Shown piece by piece: positions 40,063 to 51,805 of a stretch of DNA of 64,000 bases (within the stretch, counting starts at the first letter, position 1; every line of letters begins with the position of its first letter). A program made the position numbers and the translations under genes. The notes beneath the pieces were generated by a model. It worked only from the letters and a program-made list of their open reading frames with translations, was not told the origin of the DNA and did not search any database. The stretch comes from Dipteris shenzhenensis (Eukaryota > Polypodiophyta > Polypodiopsida > Gleicheniales). The stretch lies in the NCBI GenBank assembly GCA_047967505.1, contig CM106539.1. One strand, written 5' to 3'.

Positions 40063-40889
40063 CTAGGCATTTTTCGGTAACTCAGTGAGGGAAGCTACGA
40101 TATCAACTTGAACCAGTTGAATGGCAGTGTGTGTCTGTTTAGGAGAACGACAATACTTTGTGATGTGCCCATAGCGATTACAGTTAAAACACCTTGGACG
40201 GCCTTTTTCGTTTGCGATCTGGTAACCGCTTTTGAGGACCCGTTCTGTTGTTGTATTGTATGTTGTGTACATCAATCTCCATTGGAACAATCCCATCTGA
40301 ACTTGTTCTGCATTTTTCTAAAGAAGGTACTGATGTCATGCTTCTGAAATTGTCACCAGCAATGTAGGATTCAATCCTCTGTGCGATCTGAACAACTTCA
40401 TAGAATGGTTTTGGTCCTTGATCCCTCATTCGGCGAGAGATATCATGTCGAAGTCTAGGCCACAGAAAAAGCAATTTCATATCTTCGGACATGTTAGAAT
40501 CTGCACGAAGTAGGAGCTTATTAAGCTTCACCACAAACTGAGCAACTGGTTCATGATCTTTCTGAAATAATTCTTATAATTGTTGAAGTGTTGTCTGTGT
40601 GACATTTGAGACAGCTGGGCCAATGATGTTTGATCTGCTCATGTTGTTGAATAAACCAGGTTGCGGCGATGCCTTCTAACACAGTGCAGAGCTCCAAAGC
40701 CTTGCGTTCATCAGACCACGAATGGTAATCTGCGATGTTCTCGAAATGGTTGATCCACACCATTACGTCTTCGGTAGGTAAGGCATGAAAAGATTTAGAC
40801 TGAACCTTGTTGTCTTTCGATGGCGTATTTGACGAAGAAGAGTGATACGATGCCAAAAGTGACATCAATGCTTGATTCATCTGTGACAA
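40063..40889 (-). pseudogene. Gypsy-C gag and zinc knuckle
   Basis: Minus frames: FHALPTEDVMVWINHFENIA, YHSWSDERKALELCTVLEGI, AATWFIQQHEQIKHH (capsid core), LLFLWPRLRHDISRRMRDQG and the CCHC knuckle CFNCNRYGHITKYC (40160-40210). At least two frame breaks. Confidence 0.8.
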
Positions 40890-41088
40890 TTGTTACATGA
40901 GTGTGAAAACGTGGTCGGGTTTTTTTTCCATGTGTTGCTCGAGGGGCTGTTGGAAATGCTGATCGGTGTTGGTTACAGGCATTCAGTCTATGTGAAATGC
41001 TACAGAATGGGAAGATACCCAACCGGGTAGGACGTGACTATGTATTGAGCAAGTGATCGATTGACACATGGAGGACACTCCACAGTAT

Positions 41089-41607
41089 AACTTAACAAAA
41101 CTTCTAAATTGCATCAACATTCATTTGAGGTGTCTTTTTGCGGGATTGGGGTGAGGGGGATATAGAGGGCTTCCCTTTGCTAATTGGACCATGGCACAGA
41201 TATTGGGGCAAAGTTGTCGCGAGGGTACATCGGCCACCCATCCCATAATCATTATAAGGTTATAAAGAAGTCCCCATTACTTGGGAATGACAAAAGAGAA
41301 CTAGATTACTCGTAAGATCATGCATGCACAGCCGAGGGAGTGGTCAATTCAAATTCAATGAGGGCAAATCAATTAGCTGAAGAATAAAAATGAATTGAAA
41401 GTAATGCCTATTTTCTTGGTAGGAGTAGCTTTGAATTGGCTGCATCGGTTGCCACCAGGGTGGTAGGTCTTGTATAGCGATGGGGATGCCCAATTGTTGT
41501 TGGCAAGAGAAGAAGCTATTCAAGGCTCGGAGATCCGGTGGAATGCTGGGCCGGAATGGCAAAAAACCCTAGGGTTGGGCCAACGCGGAAGCTTTCCACC
41601 ACCACTG
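41089..41607. other. No gene seen
   Basis: Right flank of Gypsy-C; unassigned. Confidence 0.4.
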
Positions 41608-41630
41608 GGAGAGAGAGAGAGAGAGAGAGG
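41608..41630. repeat. (GA)n microsatellite
   Basis: Eleven GA units about 75 bp upstream of the gene at 41706; GA tracts are common in plant 5' regions. Confidence 0.9.
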
Positions 41631-41705
41631 CTCTACGTGCAAAAGGAGCATATGTCCACACGAGATAAAAGAGGAACAAGCTTGTGAGCAACCAACACAA
41701 GAGTC

Positions 41706-42355
41706 ATGTCTGTAATTCTCATGGATAGGGTTGTTCCACTTTGTGCACCCCTTCAAACTTTCAGAAGGACTACAACCCTTAGCCTTAGCCTTCGCCTTCC
41801 CACGGCCATCATCAATTGCACCCGTGATGACCACCTTGATCGCCCTCCACCCCCTCCCCCTTCCTCAGTTGCCGACCTCAAGCTTGCTTTGGGCATTCAC
41901 AAGAAATCCTTCTCTTCTCCGCCCCGCCTTCCCTCCCTTGGGTATGCCTTCTCTTTTGCCTTCATTAGCCGCCATCACTCTCTTTTTCTTGAACTTGTTC
42001 CAACTTTGGCTGTCACCAGGTCCCAGGATTCCAAGCCTCGACTAGAGCTGCCAGACAATGACGCGGACGAAGAATACCAGAAGTATTCTATTCTTTGGAG
42101 ATTGCAGCAAGTCGGCGAATGGTTCGTTCAAAACACCGAAGGAGGGTTGGGTACGTTGCTCACCTGTTTCTGATTTAAGCGGATATACCGTTCGCCAGGA
42201 AGATTTTGGGGGAAACTTGATGTGTGTTCTGTGTTGCAGATCCCGAGTGGGTTTTACGGTTTTTACTTATAATGATACCGTTATGGCTGTTCTTCTTGTT
42301 CGCGGCGGCGGGGTGGATTCAGTTGCCGTTTACAATACCTTTTCTGGAAAGTTGA
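41706..42355 (+). CDS. Hypothetical membrane protein, probably plastid-targeted
   Basis: Not recognised as a known family. The first ATG (41706) opens MSVILMDRVVPLCAPLQTFR and a Ser/Thr/Arg-rich, acid-poor region typical of transit peptides. An optional 78-bp intron (41942-42019, GTATG...CCAG) keeps frame either way. Then come LELPDNDADEEYQKYSILWR and LQQVGEWFVQNTEGGL. A donor at 42151 (G|GTACG) and acceptor at 42239 (TTGCAG) join to DPEWVLRFLLIMIPLW and LFFLFAAAGWIQLPFTIPFL, a hydrophobic membrane helix, ending LES and TGA at 42353-42355. Total about 160-190 residues, no broken codons. It is the only complete-looking host gene in the window; a thylakoid or envelope single-span protein is inferred. 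Confidence 0.55.
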
Positions 42356-42942
42356 AGTATCTCGCGAAAAAATCTTATCTATCAGCTAGTCATCTTTAGC
42401 CAGGTGGGTTTACATGCTGCAATTCATAGTACGTTAGTAGCAGTCTACTTTCGAGTTTGGAGGAAGTGGCCAAAAGGTTCGTTCCTAAAGTAATTCAGAG
42501 TCACTGAATTCCATCCCAGAAATCAGTCTCATGAAAAGATGGAGCGTGCTGCGAGATGTACTTCAATGGTTTGACGATCACTAGCATAAAAGCTGCATAA
42601 CTTGTCGAGACATTCTGGAACAAGGGACTGGTCCGCCATTGTAGTAGTCAATGGCTGTATGGACTGGTAACTCCAGCATTTCATCGTTGTCCTCCACCTT
42701 AGGACTTTAGGATATATATCCAGAGAATCTGTCCATCTAGTTGATCACACATTCTTTACTACTCTTCACAGAAATACGTCGGTTCCAAGTTCCAACCTTA
42801 TCTCTGTGGTTTCAAACGATAGGGATGCAGCTATGTATGGTCACAAGGCGATGCAGTATTGAGAGAGAGTGGCAATTGGAGTTTCAAGCATGAGTATTGC
42901 AACTATGGAAAAGTTTGACCATGAATACGTTGTTGGTTGTAA
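42356..42942. other. Likely 3' flank of the 41706 gene, no other gene seen
   Basis: No coding signal recognised. Confidence 0.4.
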
Positions 42943-43205
42943 TGAAAGACTTTGTATAAATGAATGCTCAAGTACGTGTGGGTGTATGGATTGGTATGTG
43001 TAAGGGCATATGTTTATACTATAGTCGACACCCACTCTTGGGCGCTGATGACATCATTGGGGATGTTACAGTAGCTAGTCCCTGCTATGCATGATGGAGT
43101 TTATGGTTTTCAACCTTATGAGTGACCATCATGAGATTGAAACTGCACTATGTCGTGTTTTTAGAGGATGAGTTTGGGCATGTTCCTGGATTCATCTAGA
43201 TATAG
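42943..43205 (+). repeat. Dispersed repeat R1, copy 2
   Basis: Matches 19388-19648: GACTTTGTATAAATGAATGC, then CGCTGATGACATCATTGGGG, and ATTCATCTAGATATAGG. The bZIP-like core reads TGACATCA. Confidence 0.88.
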
Positions 43206-43376
43206 GCTTTTGTTGTATTAGTGGACATGCAAATTTCACCTTAATGAAGTTTTTGTCCATGTTTTGCCCTGTTGGTATTGCAATAATTCTTTCTATCTCA
43301 AGTGGATCACCTAGATTTAGATGCTTGTGTACTAGGAGAGACCAAAATGAAATTGTTTAGTCTTCACAAGCAATTG

Positions 43377-43757
43377 TAGCTTGAATGAAGAGATTTGGGA
43401 CTCTACTTTTTGATTAGCACTTCTCCTTAGTGCTAGCCTTGGTCATGGTTGAGTTTGCCCTCCACCTCCGGATTGCTGACAGAAACTCAGTATGAAGACT
43501 TCGTATAAATGGATGCTCAAGTATGTGCGGGTGTGTGGATTTGTATGTGTGAGAGCATATGCTTATACTATGGTCTACACCCACTATTGGGCGTTGATGA
43601 CGTCGGTGGGGATGTCATAGTAGCTAGTCCCTACTATGCATGATGGAGTTTATTGTTTTCAACCTTTTGAGTGACTGTCATGAGATTGAAATTGCACTAT
43701 GTTGAGTTTTTCGATGATGAGTTTGGGCATGTTCTTGGATTCATCTAGATATTGGTT
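43377..43757 (+). repeat. Dispersed repeat R1, copy 3 (full length)
   Basis: Begins GCTTGAATGAAGAGATTTGG as copy 1 does, includes CAGAAACTCAGTATGAAGAC and TTGATGACGTCGGTGGGG, and ends ATTCATCTAGATATTGG. Confidence 0.88.
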
Positions 43758-43847
43758 GTAATGAAAGAACCTATGTACAATTGTGGGGTGTAGAGAGGAC
43801 CACTCTATTGGCTGTGCGTAATGCAAAGTACTCCTAAGGCAGAGTTC

Positions 43848-44098
43848 GTAGGAAGACCTTTGTATAAATGGATGCTCAAGTATGTGTGGGCGTGTGGATT
43901 GTACGTGTGAGAGCAATTGTTTTTATTATGATATACACCCACTATTGGGCATTGATGACGGTAGTGGGGATGTCATAGTAGCTAGTCCTTGCTATGCGTG
44001 ATGGAGTTTATGGTTTCAACCTTATGAATGACTATCATGAGATTGAAATTGCACCATATTTTTAGAGGATGAGTTTAGGCATGTCAATGGATTCATTC
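43848..44098 (+). repeat. Dispersed repeat R1, copy 4
   Basis: Starts GAAGACCTTTGTATAAATGG, carries ATTGATGACGGTAGTGGGG, ends near GGCATGTCAATGGATTCATT. Copies 2-4 lie in a loose direct array with spacers of 90-170 bp. Confidence 0.85.
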
Positions 44099-45690
44099 CT
44101 ATAGCGGAGCTTCTACAATCGAAAGTGCATCTAGACCAAGATTGCCAAGTATTGAGTCCACCAAACTCCAAGCAATGGATGATGGTCCAATAAGTTGCTC
44201 TTGATCTTACATATGATGACTTGGTTTGGAGCTTGTTGGTTGAAGTTTAGAAAAGAGAGGTTAGGCTATAGACTTTGTAAACTTGTATGGACATGTTGGA
44301 AGAGAATGAAGATGAATTTATACACTACTATCGAATATTTTTAAGACAACCTTCTTAGCACGAGCGGGAGATAATTATTTGAAATAACAATTATGTAGTA
44401 AGCATTATGTATTTTGTCTATGTGCTCATGTTTTTGGTTTTATCAACTGAGGAGGATTACCTCTAATCGTTTTACCCTTGAGGGTATGGGAGCTTCAGAG
44501 GTAGGGATCGATTTTGCAACATCAATCAGAGTTGCATGGTGTCAATGGTGCAAACTTCATTTTTTGGTTGTGTGGTTGTGTATTTGGTGTAATTGACACA
44601 ATAGGAGTACATTTCATCAGATGGGCTCGACTTTTTGCCTTCGGACACTTGCCTCAGCTTTAGTAGAATCTAGTTTGCCACGCTATGGCTTCTCATGCAC
44701 ATGTAGGCAATTACAGGTATCTTTGCAGGTGATGCGGCCATGTGGCATTGCGTGCACTCTTGGTGGTGAAATTGGTGTACATTAATCACCACGATGGTTG
44801 AGATTATAGTGTGTAGGCATCGTGGCCCACATCAACCACTATGATGGTTGAAACTAACCAGGTAAACCATCAAATGTTTGAAACTAGCCACATTCACCAT
44901 TGATGTGATAAGTGCAGTGGCCACGGCAATCAATTGGCATGTAATGGTAAGCGATGTTTTTGGATGCAAAGAGGCTTCAAAGCAAATAATGTTTTTGTGC
45001 ACTGGGCATTAAAAGGCGTGAACGATAATTTTTTGTAGAACAATCTTAATAAAAATCAATCCAACTCAATTAACTATTTAAAAAATTGCATATGAAAATT
45101 CGCAAGGAGAGTCCAATAGCACTGCCACTGAGGAGGCACAACTAAGGACGTAGTGCTAACAAACACTCTACTCTTGATACCATCCATCTTTGAGAAAAGA
45201 GAGAAGCATTTATATTAATACATTTTGATACCATCCATGTTTGGGAAAAGAGAAATGAGTATATTGACACAATTGTGTTGCAATAGTTCAAAAAGATTCA
45301 CCCTGCTTAACTTTTCTTCTAATCGAAGACCTTGAAGGCTCTTTTTATCAGCTTTTTGCATTGAATCTTGTAGGCATACACTGAACACCTCAATATGATT
45401 AGAGGCATAAAGATCATCACATACCATGTCACCTACATGGGTCCTAAAAATGGCCGTTTGCATCTTGAGGGGCAACTTGAAGTAACTTCCCCACAAACAC
45501 GCGGACTGCTTGGTTGACAAGGGTTATAGGTTCAAAAGAAACTGTTGAAAGAACCCCTAACAGAGGGATTCAAAATCGGGCATATTTCCACTTTATAAGG
45601 TATAGAGTCCCACCATGTGAGGTCTTGAATGGCTTCAAACATAATCTCGTGGTGGAAAAATAGGTCCACTTCTTTGTGAGAAGCTAAGGG
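44099..45690. other. No gene recognised
   Basis: Contains a minus-strand frame at 45215-45520 (TKQSACLWGSYFKLPLKMQT) without recognised family. At 44770-44900 are several CACCAC/ATGATGGTTGA short repeats. Confidence 0.4.
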
Positions 45691-46060
45691 CAAGGTGGAA
45701 TCACTTAGGTCTGGGGGAGCAGGAGGGCAAAAACTTAGAAGTCAACAAGGCTTGAAGATGAGGGTGGAGCTGCAGGACGAGAACTTGAAGATGAGGGTGG
45801 GTGAGAATTGAGTTTGAAGGTGAGGGTGGCACATGTAGAGTCCCATTATGCAATGAAAGGGGATAGGGCTGAATTGGTGAAGGCCAAAGATGGAAGGAGA
45901 GGGTGAAGAGGAGAGGGGAGAAGTAGAGGGAGGAAGAGAGGAAGAGAGAGATGGTAGAGTGAGGGGAAGAGAGAGAGGGAGAGATTGGGGGAGAGAGTAG
46001 GCAACACGTAGGAGTAAGGAGGAGGGAGTACATAGGATTAGATGTCACATCAAAAGGTGC
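45691..46060. repeat. Purine-rich (GGAGA)n-like tract
   Basis: Plus strand rich in G and A (GGAAGAGAGGAAGAGAGAG type, 45890-46000), preceded by two copies of CTTGAAGATGAGGGTGG. The proline/serine-rich frame on the minus strand is an artefact of composition. Confidence 0.75.
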
Positions 46061-46218
46061 TACAAAATGAGTGGATGGAGACTACCTAAAATCCTCAATA
46101 AAGGGCCTCTAAATTAGCCCATTTCCCCCCTTCATTACAACCATCCCTTCCCATAGAATTTTGCTCACAAAATTTACATCTTGGCTGTCCAAACGGTGCA
46201 GCAAACAGTGACTGCTAA

Positions 46219-48260
46219 TCAGCACGGAAGGAGATAGGTGTAGTCCTGGATAATGCTTTCTGGTTGCCATGAATTTTCATCCTCAGGGAGACCTTGCCAT
46301 TTGATAAGATACTCTACGTAGATCTTGTTTTTGAGCACATGGTCTCTGAAACCCATGATGTGCTCCGGGGCATAGAGGATGTGACCCTCCTCCATAGGTG
46401 GTAGCTCAAGAAGAACTTGGACATGCTGTCCTACTTGCGGCTTTAGCAAGGACACAAGGAAAACATTGTGAATCTTGAGGTACTGGGTAGCTCCAACTCA
46501 TATGCCACCTCTCCAACTTTGTGGATGATCTTGTAGGGACCGTAATACCTGTGAGCAAGCTTCGTATTGGTGTTACCTTTCAGTGAGGCATAACAGTTCT
46601 TATGGAGGTGTAAATGCACATAATCCCCTTCTTCAAAAGACAAATACCTCCTGCATTCATCCGCATACTTCTTTTGCTTGGCTTGGGCATCTTGCATATT
46701 CTTCTTAGCCAATTGCAAAAGGGCATCCATTCTTTCCAAGTCACTCCTTGCTTGCTGATTTTTCACAGCTATGTCTGCCATTAAAGGGGCACCCCAACCT
46801 TGCATCGATACATTGCTTAAAAAGGACTCATGCCAATGGAAAGATGTTTGGTACTGTTGTAGCAAAATTCAGCCAAAGCCAAAGCCAGCCACTTATCCCA
46901 AGACTTCTGTGTGTCATGACAAAAGTGCCTCAAGTATTCCTCCACCCATTTGTTCACCCTCTCCGACTATCCATCCGTCTCTCGGTGGTAAGCAGTGCTA
47001 GGTGTGAGGAGAGTACCCATTGCCATAAATAACTCTTGCCAAAAGTGACTCATAAACTTTGCATCTCTGTCATCACTGACAATTTCCTAAGGGAATCCAT
47101 GATGCATGATGCTGAATCGAGTCTTAGTCGGTATGAAATGAGTTTGTTTTGTCATTCTGTCATAAATGCTATCCCATCCCTTCTTTGTAGAAGGCAACCC
47201 TGTGATGAAATCCATAGCGATATGAGTCCTTTTGCCTTCTAGAATAGGGAGAGGCTATAAGAGGCCTGCAGGTAGCTGGCTGTCCACCTTATTCTGTTGG
47301 CAAGGAAAGCATTCAGTGACATATTTAACCACATCCCGCCACATCCCATCCTAGATGAAACTATGTCTAATTTTTGCATATGTCTTAGTGATACTAGCAT
47401 GTCCTACTATAGGAAATGAGTGCATTTACTGCAAAGTGAGCCATTTATACTTTGAATCTAGCACAAGATAAATTTTGTCCTTGCGGTACAACAGCCCATT
47501 AAAGGCGGCACCCCAACCTTGCATCCATGCATTGCTTGAAAAGGACTCATGCCAATGGAAAGGTGTTTGGTATTGTTGTAGCAAAGTTCAGCCAAAGCCA
47601 AAGCCAGCCACTTATCCCAAGACTTATGTGTGTCAAAGCCAAAGCCAAAGAAAGCCACTTATCCCAAGACTTCTGTGTGTCATGACAAAAGTGCCTCAAG
47701 TATTCCTCCACCCATTTGTTCACCCTCTCCGACTATCCATCTGTCTCTCGGTGGTAAGCAGTGCTAGGTGTGAGGAGAGTACACATTGCCGTGAATAACT
47801 CTTGCCAAATGTGACTCATAAACTTTGCATCTCTGTCATCACTGACAATTTCCTGAGGGAAACCATGATGCATGATGCTGAATATCGAGTCTTAGTGGGT
47901 ATGAAAATGAGCCTATTTTGTCATTCTATCATAAATGCTATCCCATCCCTTCTTTGTAGAAGGCAACCCTGTGATGAAATCCATAGCGATATGAGTCCAT
48001 TTGCCTTCTAGAATAGGGAGAGGCTATAAGAGGCTTGCAGGTAGCTAGCTGTCCACCTTATTCTGTTGGCAAGGCAAGCATTCAGTGACATATTTAACCA
48101 CATCCCGCCACGTCCCATCCCAGATGAAACTACATCTAATTTTTGCATATGTCTTAGTGATACCACCATGTCCTACTATAGGAAATGAGTGCATTTCCTG
48201 CAAAGCCAGCCATTTATACTTTGAATCTAGCACAAGATAAATTTTGTCCTTGCGGTACAA
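46219..48260 (-). pseudogene. Gypsy-D integrase and chromodomain with an internal tandem duplication
   Basis: The minus strand ends in a clear chromodomain: KIYVEYLIKWQGLPEDENSW then QPESIIQDY (46219-46455). Before it lie the GPY/F module (RYYGPYKIIHKVGEVAYELE) and the region DLERMDALLQLAKKNMQDAQ. The HHCC domain is at 48045-48260 (HSFPIVGHGGITKTYAKIRC, CLPCQQNK). The core (LALAELCYNNTKHLSIGMSP) occurs twice because 46782-47497 and 47499-48265 are tandem copies. Chromodomains guide gypsy integration to marked chromatin in chromoviruses. Confidence 0.9.
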
Positions 48261-48265
48261 TAGCC
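46782..48265. repeat. Tandem duplication of about 0.73 kb inside Gypsy-D integrase
   Basis: Unit A 46782-47497 and unit B 47499-48265 share markers: GCACCCCAACCTTGCATC at 46788 and 47509, TCACTGACAATTTCCTAAGG/TCACTGACAATTTCCTGAGG at 47071 and 47838, and GTCCTACTATAGGAAATGAG at 47402 and 48170. Unit B also carries a small inner duplication around AAGCCAAAGCCAAAGAAAGC. Confidence 0.9.
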
Positions 48266-48282
48266 CATTATGAAGCTTAAAT

Positions 48283-48945
48283 TCAACATCCCCTTGGTTT
48301 GAAGCCTCCTGTAACTCTAGAAATATGGAAGCTACCTTTGAATCCTACATATACTCTTTGTGAATCCCATGAATCCAACCTCGATAGATGGTGGAAATGG
48401 CAGACTACAAGCCCACATTCTAGACAAAGCATCGGCAACCACATTTTCTTTCCCTTTCTTGTACTCAATGTCAAAATCATAGGACTGGATTGCAGCCAAC
48501 CGCCTCTTCTGCTTCATGGACAAATTGTGTTGTGTAAGGAAGTACCTGAGTGTCCTATGATCTATCTTAACTTAAATCCTGCTGCCGTACAGGTAGTAGT
48601 GCCATTTCTCGAAGCATGTAGTATGGCCAGCATTTCCCAATCAAAAATACGATAGTCCAATTGCTTGGCTATAAATTTTCTGCTCTTGAAAGCTATAATT
48701 CCATATTGTTGTCTCAGAATAACCCCCAGGCCTTTGCCACGTGCATCCACCTCTACAATGAAAGGACATGAAAAATCAGGGCACACTAATACTGGTGCAT
48801 TACTCAAGGCATGTTTGAGGTCCTCAAAACTGAGTTGTGCATTTCCTAACCATTTGAAAGCATCGTTTTTCAACAAGTTGGTGAGAGGGGCTGCCCTCTT
48901 GGCAAAATGTTTAATAAATCTCGTGTAGAAAGAAGCCAAACCCAA
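48283..48945 (-). pseudogene. Gypsy-D RT connection and RNase H
   Basis: Minus frames: GLASFYTRFIKHFAKRAAPL, APVLVCPDFSCPFIVEVDAR with GKGLGVILRQQ (RNase H first motif), LDYRIFDWEMLAI, then RLAAIQSYDFDIEYKKGKEN and VVADALSRMWA. Frame breaks at about 48560. Confidence 0.88.
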
Positions 48946-49788
48946 AAAGCCTCTAAGTTGGGTGGGATTTTGCGGCTGTGGCTAGTCCCTTATGCATTTT
49001 ACCTTGGCTGGATCCACCCAAATTCCATCCTTGCTCACAATGTGGCCAAGATATTCAACCTCTTCTGCCATGAAAGTGCATTTGCAGGCTTTAGCATAAA
49101 GCTAATGCAATCTCAAGATCTCCAGGACTTGTTTGACATGTCTGATATGTTCCTTGCTGTAAATGAGGATGTCATATAAAAAACCCAGCACATATTTGTA
49201 AAGAAGAGGTTGCAAAATCTTATTCATGAGTGCCTAGAAAGTAGCCGGTGCATTGGTCAATCCAAAAGGCACAACTTTGAGCTCATATATACCTCTTTCT
49301 GTGCAAAAAGCTGTCTTGTGCTCATCTCCTTCTCTCATTCTGATTTGATGGCAGCCTGACCTCAAATCAATCTTAGCGAAAAATTGAGCACCCTTGAGTT
49401 CATCCAACAGGTCATCTATCCTAGGAATTGGAAACCTATTCATGATAGTAGCCTTATTCAAGTCTTTGTAGTCAATGCACATGCGGTATGAATCGTCTTT
49501 CTTCTTCACCAGAAGCACTGGGGATGCAAAAGGAGAAGTGCTATGAGAGATAAAGTTCTCAAGCAATTCTCACACCTGTGTGGCCACTTCTTGTTCAACC
49601 TTTGAGAGATGGTATAGAGCCATATTAATTGGCTTGCTACCAGGCTCAAGCACTATGGCATGATCAACATCTGTTCGTGGAGGCAACTGTGAAGGCATGT
49701 CAACAAACGCATCTGTAAATTCTAAGAGCAATTTTTGCATATCACAATCCTCAACATGGGAAATGCTACCCTCTTGAGAAACTGACAC
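48946..49788 (-). pseudogene. Gypsy-D reverse transcriptase
   Basis: Minus frames: [93 protein letters not shown]. The catalytic box near 49180 reads GFLYDILIYS where FFDD is expected, so the first Asp is lost. A stop at 49568 and later frame breaks confirm decay. Confidence 0.9.
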
Positions 49789-49882
49789 ATTTAGTGCTTA
49801 GATGGTACACTCCCTCTTGACCCTCCGGTGAGCTGCTTTGCTGAAATGACCTGCAATTCAGGGGCTACAATACCATGCAATG

Positions 49883-50325
49883 TTATAGAGCTTCCCCTAT
49901 GAACAAAGCTGAGTGTGATAAGGCATTTAACTCCATGCTGAATTTGCCCAAGGATTTTAGCCAATCACAACCCAGGACAGCATCGATTAGGCCCATATCT
50001 AGTGCCAAGAGATCCCCATTAAAATCATAATCCTCAAAGAGCTTGATCGGTGCATCTTGGCAACAATATTTACTGACCAAATGACGCCCATTTGCCACCT
50101 CTACTCTCAACCCATGGTCAATCTCAGTAGCAATCAGTCCCACCTTCTATAAGGTCTTAGAATTAATGAAATGAGTGCTACCGCTGTCCCAAGCATGTGA
50201 ACAGTATTGCCAGTAATTTGCCCTTTCAATCTAATAGTTTTAGCACTTTTAGAAAACATCAAGGCATGAAAAGAGATTGAATATAGAACAAGCTCAATAC
50301 AATCCAATTTATTTGTCAGTTGCAT
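49883..50325 (-). pseudogene. Gypsy-D protease
   Basis: Minus frames: KTIRLKGQITGNTVHMLG followed by a frame change where the D-S-G-S-T-H active site is expected, then LRVEVANGRHLVSKYCCQDA and DMGLIDAVLGCDWLKSLGKF. Gag upstream (above 50330) is not recognised. Confidence 0.75.
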
Positions 50326-50329
50326 CCAC

Positions 50330-51590
50330 TTTTAGTGGCTCACAATAGCATGTGGCTCACTCTTGTGTGCACTTTCACTTACTCACTTGACATGTGACTT
50401 GAGACTTTCACCAGCTTATTCTTGACATGCAGCACACTCACTATCGTACTCTTAACATGTGGCTCACTCTTCACATGTCACTAGTGTCCGCTTTCACTAA
50501 CTCACTCTTAACATGTGACTTGAGACTTTAATTGCAATTATCATCATGATGTTTGTTTTATGATGTATCAAAATTCAATCATGGCACCTACAATGATTGA
50601 TCTATGATCAATATTTGTACGTTAATTTTTATTCATATTTTGGAATTTCAATTCTCAAACATGACTTGCAAAAAAACTCTCTCTTGAGGGTAGAGCTTTG
50701 GTGATGGACCAAGTCTTGTTTAGACAAGATGCATGGGGCAACTTCCATGACTAATTTGGAGCTTCCTATGGGCTAGGTTAGATGGCACCTAGCCCACTGG
50801 TTTCTAGTCATTTGCTATCTAGCCCAAAGGTTTTAGTAACAACCAAGCCTATCATTTATGGTCAAGAAACCTTGAGTCTTGCAGGACACCCCATGATGTG
50901 CTCATGAGTGTTTATGTCCATTTTGAAGACCCTTTTACCATTCTTTTCATTATGCACTTGAAACTTAATAGCTCTAAGTACATGGGAGTAGACAAATGCT
51001 TGTGGCATCTTATCTAGTACTTTGTATCTGTGGCCTTCTTTAGATTTCTTCTCATACCAAATACCCCAACCTACTACTTCCCACTTCTCATAGACTGGTC
51101 CCCAAATGATCCTAAAGTGCTTCCTCCACCTTATGTTTAGTCTTGTTACACTATAACACAAATTATGGAGATCTTTCTCATTCTTCTAAGAGGCAACAAG
51201 AATCCCCCTCTTCTAGTGTATTGATTTGGTCATCAAATCCCTCTCAAATCCCTTCCAAACTATGGTACAATATTTGTCTATTGGACATAGCCATCATGTG
51301 GAGGGAAGATATGGCATATCACCTATTGTTTAACACTTGCAATGTCCTCACACTTCTCATAATCTCCCATGATGCACACACAACCAAAACAATAAAACTA
51401 TAATGTCAATTTTGAGACAAAAAATGGTTATTTAAAAAGCCCCATCAATTGGTGTCACAATCATATTTGTTCCTCCTTTGTACTTCACCTCATGGAACAC
51501 TATGTGCACTTAATTTTTGTTCTATTTACTATATGTCGAGTGTGCCCCTATGGAGAGGCTAGACACAAAGCATCTTGCTACATCATGGGG
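50330..51590. other. No recognised gene
   Basis: At 50340-50530 are imperfect repeats of ACATGTGGCTCACTCTT and ACATGTGACTTGAGACTTT. A 99-codon minus frame at 50862-51161 (WRKHFRIIWGPVYEKWEVVG) looks compositionally coding but is not recognised. Confidence 0.4.
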
Positions 51591-51599
51591 AATCTACCA

Positions 51600-51805
51600 C
51601 CTATCTTGAGGGTATGTTAACTTATGTTGATAAAGACCTTGTCTAATACATATCCATCATGTTCCCCTTTGCCATGGATGTTGTCTTGAGGGTGTGTTAA
51701 CATATGTTATCTTGAGGCTATGTTAACTTATGTCGCGATAAAGACCTTGCCTAATAATGGAACCACAGCCATGATTTTCCCCTTTGCCATGGATGGACCC
51801 AAAGA
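51600..51805. repeat. Imperfect tandem duplication of about 110 bp
   Basis: CTTGAGGGTATGTTAACTTATGT with GATAAAGACCTTGTCTAATA and CCCCTTTGCCATGGATG appears twice (51601-51684 and 51713-51797), with a third partial copy between them. Confidence 0.8.

Larger units (their letters stand above)
38325..41088 (-). mobile_element. Gypsy-C: short, internally deleted gypsy LTR element with target duplication
   Basis: LTRs at 38329-38508 (180 bp, 3' LTR) and 40991-41084 (94 bp, 5' LTR) are clearly related (TGYGAAATGCTRCARAATGG ... GAGGACACTCYACA) and begin TG and end CA. GTAT flanks both ends (38325-38328, 41085-41088). The minus strand has a polypurine tract AGGGGAGG against the 3' LTR (38509-38516). 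Gag, protease and RT remnants lie in order, but most of RNase H and integrase is deleted. The 5' LTR lacks about 86 bp found in the 3' LTR. Confidence 0.85.

Noticed and set aside
45701-46048. Pro/Ser/Leu-rich 115-codon minus frame
   Set aside because: Lies on the complement of a GGAGA-type purine tract.
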